NCBI RefSeq assembly: GCF_030345095.1
Contig: NZ_CP128360.1
Coordinates: 5,828,001-5,892,000 of the forward strand
Length of the DNA stretch: 64,000 bases
Direction of reading: 5' to 3'
DNA from: Solwaraspora sp. WMMA2056
GTDB lineage: Bacteria; Actinomycetota; Actinomycetes; Mycobacteriales; Micromonosporaceae
Shown: piece after piece, positions 51,173 to 60,717 of the stretch
How positions within the stretch are numbered: position 1 is the first letter of the stretch
Layout of the letters: each line of letters starts with the position of its first letter
Made by a program: the position numbers and the translations under genes
The notes under the pieces: model-generated
The model's input: only the letters and a program-made list of their open reading frames with translations
The model's database searches: none
Told to the model about the DNA's origin: nothing

Positions 51173-52572
51173 TGTCCGCCGGACACCTGCTGACGGTCAC
51201 GCTCGTCGTGGCGTCCGGGCTGGCACCGGCGTTCGCCGTCGCCCGGTCACTGCCCGTCGCACTGCTGCTCGCTCCGATCGCCACGGCGCTCGTCAGCACG
51301 GTCGCGGTCGTCGCGATGCTGGCCTTCGGCGCCGACCTGCGCATCTGGCTGGCGGCGGCCTTCATCGTCGCCTGGGCGATCAGCCTCTGGTTGCTCCGCC
51401 GGCCACGTCCGGCTCAGCCCGCCGTACCGTGGTTGGCCGTCGCCGTCACGTCCGGCGTCCTCGCCGTACCCCTGCTTCTTGTTCTCCACCCGCCGACGAG
51501 TTGGGACGCGCACTCGATCTGGTGGTTGCACGCCGGGTACTTCACCTACGACGGCGAGATCGCCCGCGCGGCGATGGCCAGCCCCGGGTTCGTCTTCTCG
51601 CACACCGACTACCCTCCGCTGGCCTCGGCCCCGGTCGCGGCGGCGTGGGCCCTGTTCGGTCAGAGCTACCGGACCGCGCAGGTGGTGTCGACCCTGACCA
51701 CCTTCTCGGCGGTCGCCACGGCGGTCGTGGCGGTCGCGGCCGTGTTCACCCGCAGCCGGCCATGGCTCGCCTGGTCCGCCGGCATCGTCGTCGGCCTGTC
51801 GACCTGGGCGACCGGCGCGGAGTACGTGGCCGCCGGCTACGCCGATGCCCTCTGGTCGGCGTGTCTGGTGGGTGCCGCCGCGGCGCTGCTGCTGCACCGC
51901 GACCCGTTCGCCCGTCCCGCTCTCGGGCTGGTGCTGCTGACCGCCGCGGTCCTCAGCAAGAACGAGGGACTGGTCGCCGGTGGCATCCTCGCCGCGCTGG
52001 TGACGGTCCGGTCCCGGCGCGACCTCGGTCGGGCCTGGCTGGTCTGGCTGCCGGCGGGATCCGGTCTGGCCTGGGCCGGCCTGGCCCGGGCGGTCGGCGC
52101 GACGTCGGACATCGAGCAGGCTGAGCCGTTGGGCGGCGTGTTCGGCGACACCGGCCGGCTGGCCACCCGTCTGCCACCGACCCTCGACGCGTTGTGGGAG
52201 ACGGTCGGCCCGTTGGTGGTGACGGCGCTCGGCTGCGCGTTGGTCGGCTTCCTGCTGGTCCGTACGCGACGCGCGACGCTCGGTGTGGGCTCGGACGGCT
52301 GGATCTGGCTGCTCAGCTGCGGGTACACGGCGACGCTGGTGTTCACCTATGTGACCGGGCCGTCGGACATCGACTGGTGGCTGGGCGCGTCGGCGGACCG
52401 CGTCACCCTGCCCGTCGCGATGCTGGCCTGTCTCAGTGCCGTGTCGTGGCTGCTGGCGGCGGTGGGTGCCCGGGACGGGCTGCCGCCCGCCGGCACGTCG
52501 ACGCCGGCGAAGGCGTCGCCGCCCGATGGCCGGGAGCCCCGGGCTGCGGCCTACCAGGCGGCGGGGGCGTAG
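51172..52572 (+). CDS. polytopic glycosyltransferase-like membrane protein (GT-C fold)
   Basis: The 466-aa protein has about twelve helices. The first large outside loop holds LLVLHPPTSWDAHSIWWLHA followed by GYFTYDGEI and FVFSHTDYPPLASA, an acidic DAH/D-Y-P arrangement typical of GT-C enzymes of the ArnT/PMT type that use polyprenyl-linked sugars. It probably transfers a sugar on the outer face of the membrane; donor and acceptor are unknown. It is coupled to the small anchored protein upstream (TGATG). Its last 22 bases overlap the end of the convergent SDR gene. Confidence 0.72.
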   Translation: MSAGHLLTVTLVVASGLAPAFAVARSLPVALLLAPIATALVSTVAVVAMLAFGADLRIWLAAAFIVAWAISLWLLRRPRPAQPAVPWLAVAVTSGVLAVPLLLVLHPPTSWDAHSIWWLHAGYFTYDGEIARAAMASPGFVFSHTDYPPLASAPVAAAWALFGQSYRTAQVVSTLTTFSAVATAVVAVAAVFTRSRPWLAWSAGIVVGLSTWATGAEYVAAGYADALWSACLVGAAAALLLHRDPFARPALGLVLLTAAVLSKNEGLVAGGILAALVTVRSRRDLGRAWLVWLPAGSGLAWAGLARAVGATSDIEQAEPLGGVFGDTGRLATRLPPTLDALWETVGPLVVTALGCALVGFLLVRTRRATLGVGSDGWIWLLSCGYTATLVFTYVTGPSDIDWWLGASADRVTLPVAMLACLSAVSWLLAAVGARDGLPPAGTSTPAKASPPDGREPRAAAYQAAGA

Positions 52573-54023
52573 TCCTTCAGGAAGCAGCCGAACAGGTCCT
52601 CGCCCTGCTCACCCCGTACGATCGGGTCGTACACCCGGGCGGCGCCGTCGACCAGATCCAGCGGTGCGTGGAAGCCTTCGTCGGCCAGGCGCATCTTCGT
52701 CGGATGCGGCCGTTCGTCGGTGATCCAGCCGGTGTCGACGGCGGTCATCAGGATGCCGTCGGTCAGCATCTCCCGCGCGCTGGTGCGGGTCAGCATGTTC
52801 AGCGCGGCCTTGGCCATGTTGGTGTGCGGGTGGCCGGGACCTTTGTATCCCCGGCTGAACACTCCCTCCATCGCGGAGACGTTCACCACGTACTTGCGCC
52901 GGGCCGGTGCGGCGGCCATCGTCGGCCGCAGCCGGCTGATCAGGATGAACGGTGCGACGGAGTTGCACAGCTGCACTTCGAGCAGCTCCACCGCGTCGAC
53001 CTCGTCCACCCGCTGCACCCAACTGTTCACCGGGTCGAGGTCCGGCACCAGCCCACCGGCGTCGATCGCGGTGGCCAGGGCGATCCGGTCCGGGGTGGCC
53101 GAGCCGCTGGTCAACGCCAGCGCGGTGAGCGCCTGCGGGGTGATCGCCGACGTCTGCGGCTGCCCGGCGGCGATCGCCGTCGCGGCGTTGCCGCGCCCGC
53201 CGGGCGAGGAGAAGCTGACGATCTCCGGCAGCGGACCGTCGGGCAACGGTGCCGACTCGGCGGCGACCAGGTGGGCGTACGCGCCGGGGCTGCGTCGGAC
53301 GGTCTGCGCCGCGTTGTTGATCAGGATGTCCAGCGGGCCCTGGGCGGCGACCGCGTCGGCGACCGCGATCACCTGGGCCGGGTCGCGCAGGTCGACGCCC
53401 AGGATGCGCAGCCGGTGCAGCCACTGGTCGCTGTCGTCCATGGCGGCGAACCGGCGGGCGGCGTCCTGTGGGAAGCGGGTGGTGATCGTGGTGTGTGCGC
53501 CGTCGCGGAGCAGCCGCAGCGCGATGTACATGCCGATCTTGGCCCGACCGCCGGTGAGCAGCGCCCGCCGACCGGTCAGGTCGGTGCGGGCGTCGCGGCG
53601 TTCGTGGTTGAGCTTGGCGCAGGGCGGGCAGAGCTGGTGGTAGAAGGCGTCGACCTCGCGGTAACGCTCCTTGCAGATGTAGCAGGCGCGGGGTTGGCGC
53701 AGGATGCCGGCGGTGGCGCCGATGGTCGACGACACCAGCGGAATGCCCTTGGTCTCGTCGTCGATGCGCCCGGGTGCCCCGGTCGCGGTGGCCGCGGTGA
53801 CGGCCCGGTCGGCGGCGAGGACTTCCTCCCGTTTCTCGGCCCGCCGCCGCAGCTTGACCGATTTGTACAGCTTGGCGGTGGCCCGCTGCACCCGTACCAC
53901 GTCGGGGTGGTCAGACGGCAGCGCCGACAGCGCCTCGATGACGTCGAGGCAGACCGCCAGCTGCGCCGGGTCGACCCCGGTCGGGGTCGGATCAAGATCC
54001 GGTCGTACGTCGTCCACCGTCAT
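52551..54023 (-). CDS. SDR oxidoreductase with N-terminal zinc-binding domain
   Basis: The 490-aa protein has a helical N-terminus (1-100), a four-cysteine cluster CYICKERYREVDAFYHQLCP followed by PCAKL (probably one zinc site), and from about residue 150 a short-chain dehydrogenase domain: RRALLTGGRAKIGMYIALRL (nucleotide-binding loop, TGGRAKIG), DILINNAAQTVRR (NNAA), and YVVNVSAMEGVFSRGYKGPG...HTNMAKAAL, where the usual Tyr-X3-Lys is replaced by a His-Thr-Asn-Met-Ala-Lys arrangement. It is larger than typical SDRs (250 aa). The substrate is unknown. It overlaps the convergent glycosyltransferase gene by 22 bases. Confidence 0.8.
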   Translation of the reverse strand: MTVDDVRPDLDPTPTGVDPAQLAVCLDVIEALSALPSDHPDVVRVQRATAKLYKSVKLRRRAEKREEVLAADRAVTAATATGAPGRIDDETKGIPLVSSTIGATAGILRQPRACYICKERYREVDAFYHQLCPPCAKLNHERRDARTDLTGRRALLTGGRAKIGMYIALRLLRDGAHTTITTRFPQDAARRFAAMDDSDQWLHRLRILGVDLRDPAQVIAVADAVAAQGPLDILINNAAQTVRRSPGAYAHLVAAESAPLPDGPLPEIVSFSSPGGRGNAATAIAAGQPQTSAITPQALTALALTSGSATPDRIALATAIDAGGLVPDLDPVNSWVQRVDEVDAVELLEVQLCNSVAPFILISRLRPTMAAAPARRKYVVNVSAMEGVFSRGYKGPGHPHTNMAKAALNMLTRTSAREMLTDGILMTAVDTGWITDERPHPTKMRLADEGFHAPLDLVDGAARVYDPIVRGEQGEDLFGCFLKDYAPAAW

Positions 54024-54130
54024 GCCCGTACCCGTTCCGTCCCTGTCACGTCACCGCGTCGCCGATGCGACCTGAGACTCTACGCACCGGGCCTGGTGCA
54101 CCGCGAGAGCCCGATACCGGGTGACCGGGT

Positions 54131-54541
54131 TCATCCGGCGACGTGCTGCCAGACCGGCACGATCCGGGCGCTGGTGAACCGCCAGCCGCCGGGTGTCCGG
54201 ACGGCGACGTAGTGGGCCTGTGCCCCGGCCGTCCGGTACGGGGCCTCGCCGGGCCGGAAGAAGTAGACGAGCTGGTGGGTGTCGACCTCGGCCCGGTCGC
54301 CGTCAGCGTCGAGATCGACGACCACGTCGGTGTTGAAGTGCTGGATGCCCTCGTCTGCCGGGCTGGTCCGCCGGAAGCCCTCGATGATCTGGTCGATCCC
54401 CCGCAACTCACCGCGCGGACTGCTGGTCGCCGCGTCCGAGGTGTAAACGTCGCGCAGGTCGTCGAAGCGCCGCTGGTCCTGGGCCCGGGCGAGCCGGGCG
54501 ACCAGTTCGGCGATCTCGACGCGGTCGGCCACCGGTGACAT
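54131..54541 (-). CDS. SnoaL-like / NTF2-like protein
   Basis: The 136-aa protein starts MSPVADRVEIAELVARLARA and includes QDQRRFDDLRDVYTSDAATS, GIDQIIEGFRR, HFNTDVVVDLDADGDRAEVD and HYVAVRTPGGWRFTSARIVP, a full NTF2-like alpha+beta barrel of the SnoaL_4 type. Members are isomerases, hydrolases or binding proteins, often in secondary metabolism; the substrate is unknown. GGAGGAG lies six bases upstream of the ATG at 54541. It is divergent from the ECF sigma gene, and its 5' region contains a large inverted repeat. Confidence 0.82.
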   Translation of the reverse strand: MSPVADRVEIAELVARLARAQDQRRFDDLRDVYTSDAATSSPRGELRGIDQIIEGFRRTSPADEGIQHFNTDVVVDLDADGDRAEVDTHQLVYFFRPGEAPYRTAGAQAHYVAVRTPGGWRFTSARIVPVWQHVAG

Positions 54542-54575
54542 CCCGTTCTCCTCCAGTCGTCGCCTCCTACGGCGG

Positions 54576-54636
54576 GGCGAGGGCACCTGCATTGTCGGCA
54601 CACCTGCCAGTTGACGACAATGCAGGTGCCCTCGCC
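54576..54636. repeat. 22-bp inverted repeat between divergent genes
   Basis: The arm at 54576-54597 (begins GGCGAGGGCACCTGCATTGT) is the exact reverse complement of 54615-54636, with a 17-base loop. It lies 35 bases upstream of the SnoaL-like start and about 120 bases upstream of the sigma factor GTG, so it cannot be a shared terminator. It may be a long hairpin in a 5' leader, an operator or a dispersed palindromic element of this genome. Confidence 0.8.
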
Positions 54637-54756
54637 TCAGGTCTGCCGGTGGTGTTCCCTGGTCTGCCGGCCGCCCGGCGCCGCCATCACATCGAACGTG
54701 ACCCAGGTCACTCGATGTGGAAAACCGTCCCGGGGACCTGGATCGTCTTGCCTGTT

Positions 54757-55308
54757 GTGAGACGGAGCCTGGACGCACTCGACGAGGGTGCACTGCTACG
54801 CCGCGTCGCCCGCGGCGATCGGCGCGCCTTCGACGAGCTGTACCGCCGAACGTCGCCGTGGCTGACCGCCCGCCTGCGGCGACGGTGCGCCGACGACGAC
54901 ATGGTCGCCGAGGTGCTGCAGGACACCTACCTCGCGGTGTGGCGGTCGGCCGGCAGCCAGGCCCAGGACGCGGCGAAGGGCAGCGCCGTCGGCTGGCTCT
55001 GGACCATCGCGGCCCGGCGGCTGGTCGACGCGTTCCGGGCCCGCGCCCGACGGGATCGGGTGCCTGCGGTGCAGACCTTCGCCACCATCGCGCCCGCCGC
55101 CGAGGAGGAGGCACTCGCCGGCCGGATGGACGCCGACCTGGAGCACGCACTGCTGGCGCTGCCGCCCAACCTGCGTCAGGTGCTGCGTGCGATGGTGCTC
55201 GACGGTCTGACCACGCGGGAGACATCGGTACTGCTCGGCATGCCGGAAGGGACCGTGAAGACGTACGCACGGCGCGCCCGGATCGCGCTACGGGAGGCGT
55301 TGTCATGA
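54757..55308 (+). CDS. ECF RNA polymerase sigma factor
   Basis: The 183-aa protein (from GTG 54757) has sigma region 2 (LLRRVARGDRRAFDELYRRT, DDMVAEVLQDTYLAVWRSAG, WLWTIAARRLVDAFRARARR) and region 4 (LLALPPNLRQVLRAMVLDGL, TTRETSVLLGMPEGTVKTYA). An in-frame ATG at 54715 is an alternative start and adds MWKTVPGTWIVLPV. Its stop overlaps the anti-sigma start by 4 bases. It probably controls its own operon, including the ABC exporter downstream. The signal is unknown. Confidence 0.92.
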   Translation: MRRSLDALDEGALLRRVARGDRRAFDELYRRTSPWLTARLRRRCADDDMVAEVLQDTYLAVWRSAGSQAQDAAKGSAVGWLWTIAARRLVDAFRARARRDRVPAVQTFATIAPAAEEEALAGRMDADLEHALLALPPNLRQVLRAMVLDGLTTRETSVLLGMPEGTVKTYARRARIALREALS

Positions 55309-56099
55309 CCACCCACCCCACCCCCACTCTCATCTCCCGCTACGCCACCGGTGACGACGGCATCGACGACGCCACCGTCTGGGCGGTCGAAGCCCACCTG
55401 GAGACCTGTGCACCATGCCGAGCGCAGCTGGCCGACGCCGTCGCGCCGACCGACCGGCAACTGCTCGACCGGGTCGCGGCCGGAATCACCGCCGGCATCG
55501 ACGCCGGGCCCCGACCGGCCCGCCCCCGTCTGCTGCGGCGCACCGGCGCGGCCGCCCGGATGCTGCCCTGGCTGGCCACCGTCGCCGCGTTGATGCTGGT
55601 GGCCGTGCTGTTCGAATCGACCTTCGCCAGCCTGCCGTCGTTGGTGCTGCTGATCGCGCCGGTCGCACCGCTGCTGCCGGTGGCCGCCGCCTGGAGCCGC
55701 CGCACCGACCCGGCCTGGGAACTGGTCTCCTCGATGCCCCGTACCGGGCTCGCGCTGCTGCTGCGCCGGACCCTGGCAGCGGTGCTCACGGTGGTCCCGG
55801 TGCTGGCGGCGGCGAGCTGGTCGACCGGCCACTCCCCCGTGCTGTGGCTGCTGCCGTGCCTGGCCTTCACCGCCGGTGCCCTGGCCCTGGGCGGTCTGGT
55901 CGGCGTCGACCGGGCCGCGCTCGGGTTGTCCGCCGTCTGGTCCGCCGCCGTCGTCGCGCCCAGCGTCGTCGGCCAGCGCCTGCCGGTGATCCTCGAGGCC
56001 GGCAGCTGGCCCGGCTGGGTGGCGGCCACCCTGGTGCTCGGCGCGGTCGTGCTGCTGCGCGGCACCGACCACAGCCGACTGCACGTCGGTCGACTCTGA
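55305..56099 (+). CDS. zinc-finger anti-sigma factor with polytopic membrane domain
   Basis: The 264-aa protein has a short zinc-finger anti-sigma domain at residues 1-60 (LISRYATG, then AVEAHLETCAPCRAQLADAV: the His-X3-Cys-X2-Cys motif of ZAS proteins) and about six membrane helices (85-255). It should hold the ECF sigma factor at the membrane until a signal is sensed. Most ZAS proteins have one helix; a six-helix domain suggests that the membrane part itself senses a membrane-active compound. It is coupled to the sigma gene by an ATGA overlap, and the ABC genes follow after 81 bp. Confidence 0.85.
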   Translation: MTTHPTPTLISRYATGDDGIDDATVWAVEAHLETCAPCRAQLADAVAPTDRQLLDRVAAGITAGIDAGPRPARPRLLRRTGAAARMLPWLATVAALMLVAVLFESTFASLPSLVLLIAPVAPLLPVAAAWSRRTDPAWELVSSMPRTGLALLLRRTLAAVLTVVPVLAAASWSTGHSPVLWLLPCLAFTAGALALGGLVGVDRAALGLSAVWSAAVVAPSVVGQRLPVILEAGSWPGWVAATLVLGAVVLLRGTDHSRLHVGRL

Positions 56100-56180
56100 C
56101 TCCCGGGTCGTCGGCGCCCTCTCGCCGACACCTTTCCACCACTGCCGATCCCCGCCAGCACCACGACGAATGGAGAGATC

Positions 56181-56980
<800 letters not shown>

Positions 56981-56984
<4 letters not shown>

Positions 56985-58381
56985 CCGGGCGGATCATGAA
57001 AACGGAGGTACGCCGGACGGCCGTACCCGGGATCGCGCTGCTGCTGCTGGTGATCGGCGCGGCGTTCACCCTGCTGTCGATCGAGTTCTTCGCCGGACGC
57101 TGGACCCAGCTGGCCCTGTACGGCCGGGGATCGCTGCTGCTGCTGATCCCGCTGGCGTTGGCCGGTGGCGCCTGGCTGGGCCGTCGCGACCGACGCAGTC
57201 GGGTCGGTGAGCTGTTCGCCACCACGGTGCGCCCGCGCTGGCAACGGACGCTGCCGCTCGCCGTCGGGTACGCCGCGATCATGGTTGTGGTGTACCTGCT
57301 GGCGACCGCCGTCGGGGCGATCTGGGTGGCGCCGACCGCCGCCTACTTCTCCTCCACCGTGTTCGGCATCACCACAGTGGGCGCGCTGGGCATGGTCGCC
57401 GCCAGTTGGCTCGGCATGGCCGCCGGCCGCGCCGTGCCCCGGATCGTCACCGCGCCGGTGCTCGCCGTCGTCGGGTTCGCCGTCGTGGCGCTGCTGCCGG
57501 ACTACATCTCCATGGCGGGCTACGACGCCAACTGGGTGAAAACGCAGCCAGATCCGTCGGCGTTGCTGCTGACGCCGGCCTTCCCGGGTGGCTTCGACGA
57601 CCTGCAGACGCTTCCGACCTCGGTCAGCGCCCTTCAGGCGGTGTGGTTGGCCGCGTTGGCCGGCACCGCACTGCTGCTGATCGGCACGGCGCGCCGCAGC
57701 CTGCTCGCCCTCGCGGTGCTGCCCGCTGTCCTCGGTGCCGCCGTGGCGGTGCCGCTGCTGCCCACCGGCGGCTACTTCGGGGCGGCGGTCGTCGACCCCG
57801 CCGCGGCCGAGCTGGTCTGCGACGACGACGGCCCGCAGGTGTGCGTCCGCAAGGTGCACGCGCAGCTGCTACCCGACATCGTCGGTCCGGCCCGCGAGGC
57901 GCTCACGCTGATGGCCGCCAAGCTGCCCGACCCGCCGGTACGCGCGCAGGAGAGTGCGCGACCGGTCGACTGGGCGACACCGGGCCGGCCGCCTGCACGG
58001 CGCCCCCCGGACACCCTGGTCTTCGACCCGGTCGGCGTCACCGCCGACGGGAAAGCCGACCTCAGCGACGGGTACTTCGAGGCGAATCTGCTGCACGCGG
58101 CGTGGGCGCAGGAGTGCCACGCCGTCAGCGGGCCCGGCCAGGCCGTCAGGAGCGTGCCCTACCAGGCGGAGGCGGTGGCGACCGCCTGGCTGACCGGCGA
58201 ACCGCCGAAACGGGAGGACTGGTTCCGGGTCGAAGACATCCAGCAGATCGAGGCGGGCTACCAGGGGCTGACCGCGCTACCGGCGGATCAGCAGCGGCAG
58301 CTCGTCGGACGGGCCCGCGCGGCGGCGCTCGACTGCGACTACGACCAGTTCGAGGCGTTGCTCCTGGCAGGCGATCAATGA
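56981..58381 (+). CDS. ABC transporter permease with large extracytoplasmic C-terminal domain
   Basis: The 466-aa protein has six helices in residues 15-270 (ALLLLVIGAAFTLLSIEFFA; LLLLIPLALAGGAWLGRR; LAVGYAAIMVVVYLLATAVG and others) and a further helix near 245-265. A soluble C-terminal part of about 190 residues follows, with several cysteines (LVCDDDGPQVCVRK, QECHAV, LDCDYD) and a helical end. The overlap with the ATPase gene (ATGA) makes it the transmembrane partner. I do not know a family with this tail; it could be a ligand-binding or chaperone-like domain outside the cell. Confidence 0.75.
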
Positions 58382-58992
58382 GGTTCGTCGGCCTGTACCT
58401 GCGCTCCCGCCGGGTGCCGCTGGCCGTGGCGATCGCGCTCGGGACTGTCGGCCTGACCTGGGTCACCTGGCCGTTCTTTTCCGACGGGCAGACCGTCAAC
58501 ACCCGGATGATCAGCGTCACCGTGCTCATCGCGGCGGTCGCCCTGGGCACCACGCTCAGTGGTGCCGACGACGCCCTGGACCACTCGGCCTCGGCCCGCT
58601 GGCCGGCCCGCCGGGCTGTTCACCTGCTGCTGACCGTCGTCGCGGTCGTCGCCCTGCTGCTGGTCACCACGGTGACCGATGTTCGGTACGAGCCGCTGGG
58701 TGTGGTGGTGCGCAACACGGCCGGGCTGCTCGGGTTGACCGCGCTCGGCGCCGTGCTGCTCGGTGCCGCGCTGTCCTGGATCGCGCCGTTGACCTGGACC
58801 CTGGTCGCGATCATGCCCTGGATGGGGCCGAGTGAGCAGCTGCGGATGCAGCTCGGGGCCTGGCTGATCCAGCCGGGCGACAGCACCGCCGCGACGGTCT
58901 GCGCCCTCGTGCTGTCGGTGACCGGCCTGGTCGCGTACACGGTGCGGGGTTGCCCGCTCCAGCCGGCGACGGAGACAGCGCCGAACCAGTGA
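58378..58992 (+). CDS. membrane protein, second permease of the ABC system
   Basis: The 204-aa protein has about five helices (for example VPLAVAIALGTVGLTWVTWP, VHLLLTVVAVVALLLVTTVT, LLGLTALGAVLLGAALSWIA) and no soluble domain. It overlaps the preceding permease gene by 4 bases (ATGA) and ends the operon 70 bp before a convergent gene, behind a clear hairpin. It probably completes the exporter as a second membrane subunit; no motif allows a firmer statement. Confidence 0.75.
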   Translation: MRFVGLYLRSRRVPLAVAIALGTVGLTWVTWPFFSDGQTVNTRMISVTVLIAAVALGTTLSGADDALDHSASARWPARRAVHLLLTVVAVVALLLVTTVTDVRYEPLGVVVRNTAGLLGLTALGAVLLGAALSWIAPLTWTLVAIMPWMGPSEQLRMQLGAWLIQPGDSTAATVCALVLSVTGLVAYTVRGCPLQPATETAPNQ

Positions 58993-59001
58993 GGCGGGCG
59001 G

Positions 59002-59049
59002 CCCGGGGTGTCATCGTCGGATCATCCGATCCGACGGCGCCGCCCCGGG
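59002..59049. terminator. bidirectional hairpin between convergent genes
   Basis: CGTCGGAT (59015-59022) pairs with ATCCGACG (59029-59036), and CCCGGGG (59002-59008) pairs with CCCCGGG (59043-59049), giving a nested stem. It lies between the ABC operon stop (58992) and the TM2 gene stop (59063) and would serve both strands as a terminator. Confidence 0.7.
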
Positions 59050-59062
59050 TCCGCTCGACGCT

Positions 59063-59458
59063 TCAGCGGTACCCGGCGGCCAGCCGGGAGTTGTGCTTCT
59101 CGGTGGCGCGCAACGCCAGGATCGGGCCGGCGATCAGGTACGCCACCCAGGTCGCCGGCAGGGTCAGCCAGCCGATGAAGATGAAGGTCAGCAGTACGTT
59201 GATCCAGAACAGCACCCAGAACGACACCATCAGCACGATGCCGGTGGGGATCCGGCCGGCGTAGATGTTGCCGATGCCGAAGATGCCGAACAGGCCGGGC
59301 ACGAGTTCCAGGGCGACGGCCGCGCCGGCGGACTTCGGCACCGCCACCCCGGGACCGGGGGCGGGGTGGTACCCGCCCTGCTGGTACGGCTGGCCCGAGG
59401 TGGGCACGGGGTGCTGAGGCTGCTGCGGCCCTGACTGGTACGGGTTGGGGTAGGTCAC
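59063..59458 (-). CDS. TM2 domain-like small membrane protein
   Basis: The 131-aa product has a Pro/Gln/Gly/Tyr-rich cytoplasmic leader (MTYPNPYQSGPQQPQHPVPT) and a C-terminal part with helices around 50-70 and 75-110 (LFGIFGIGNIYAGRIPTGIV, WINVLLTFIFIGWLTLPATW), including the G-x-F-G-I-x-x-x-Y TM2-type turn. TM2 proteins are small membrane proteins of unknown function. The start is GTG 59458 with GGAAGA upstream. It is convergent with the ABC operon and separated from it by a hairpin. Confidence 0.75.
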   Translation of the reverse strand: MTYPNPYQSGPQQPQHPVPTSGQPYQQGGYHPAPGPGVAVPKSAGAAVALELVPGLFGIFGIGNIYAGRIPTGIVLMVSFWVLFWINVLLTFIFIGWLTLPATWVAYLIAGPILALRATEKHNSRLAAGYR

Positions 59459-59567
59459 GGGCGTCAGTCTTCCAGCGGCGGATCACCTACGAAAACCGTG
59501 CGTTTGGTCGGGCCGGTGCGCTACCGGGCCGGGCCGGGACCGCCGCCGGGTCGAGCGAGGACCGCGG

Positions 59568-59981
59568 CTATCGGATCGAGACCAGTCGGATCCCGGTACG
59601 CAGCAGCACGACCGCGCCGCCGGCGGCCATCACCATGCCGATGCCGGGCATCAGCTGCCCCCAGCTGTCGGTGATCGAGCTGAGGTAGATCAGCCGCGCC
59701 ACCTGCCAGCCGACGATGACCGCAACCGCCAGGCCGGGCAGCAGGCTGTGCGCGATGGCGACCTTGCGGTACGGCAGCAGCGCACCCGCGATGGCGATGA
59801 AGCCGGCACACAGGGTCCACAGGCCAGGGCCGGCGGCGCCGGACAGGGAGCCGAACGGGGTGATGACCCAGGGCAGCAGCGAGCCGACCAGCGCCAGCAG
59901 CCCGCCGACGATCATGCCGAGGCTGCCGGCGTGCAGGACACGCCGACGGGTGGGTGCGGCGGTGGTTGCGGTGTCAGCCAT
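59568..59981 (-). CDS. hypothetical four-helix membrane protein
   Basis: The 137-aa protein has four hydrophobic helices (about 18-36, 50-68, 78-97 and 105-125) and a short basic N-terminus (MADTATTAAPTRRRVLHAGS). No motif is recognised. TAGCAT lies six bases upstream of the ATG and could be a -10 element of a leaderless promoter. The inverted repeat CTAGGTC...GACCTAG (59991-60018) overlaps that element and may bind a regulator. It is followed leftward by the TM2-like gene after 109 bp. Confidence 0.65.
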   Translation of the reverse strand: MADTATTAAPTRRRVLHAGSLGMIVGGLLALVGSLLPWVITPFGSLSGAAGPGLWTLCAGFIAIAGALLPYRKVAIAHSLLPGLAVAVIVGWQVARLIYLSSITDSWGQLMPGIGMVMAAGGAVVLLRTGIRLVSIR

Positions 59982-60375
59982 GTCCGGATGCTAGGTCCCG
60001 GCGCGGTCGGTGACCTAGTCGTCAATCGGTGAGTGGTCAGACCGGTCCGCTGGGCGGCACGACGATCGCCACGAAAACGCACAAAAGAGGCGGGAACCGA
60101 CCGTCAGCCCACCGTCGCCGACCGCTCGCGGACCACGGCGGACCGTTCAGCGCCCCAACCCGGCGTCAAGCAGATCAACTCTTGCCTGAGCTCGCCGCGT
60201 CACGTTCTCTTCCCAGATTAAGGGTGTGACCGACCGCACAAGCCGCCGGGCAGTACGCCGCGCGGCACGGGCGGTACGGCCAGCGGCACCGCCACGCCGG
60301 GGCGACCGAACGGAGTCGTCACGGCGCGGCCCGTCACCGGACCTGCCGTTCCCATGACGACTAGGAGGCCCCACA
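59982..60375. promoter_or_regulatory. 394-bp intergenic region with inverted repeat and CRP-like site
   Basis: This gap separates the divergent starts at 59981 and 60376. It contains CTAGGTC (59991-59997)/GACCTAG (60012-60018), AGGAGG (60363-60368) seven bases before the symporter GTG, and TGTGACCGACCGCACA (60226-60241), one base off the TGTGA-N6-TCACA pattern of CRP/GlxR-type sites. No gene-like reading frame with good codon use is visible; short open frames here are random. Confidence 0.5.
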
Positions 60376-60713
<338 letters not shown>

Positions 60714-60717
<4 letters not shown>

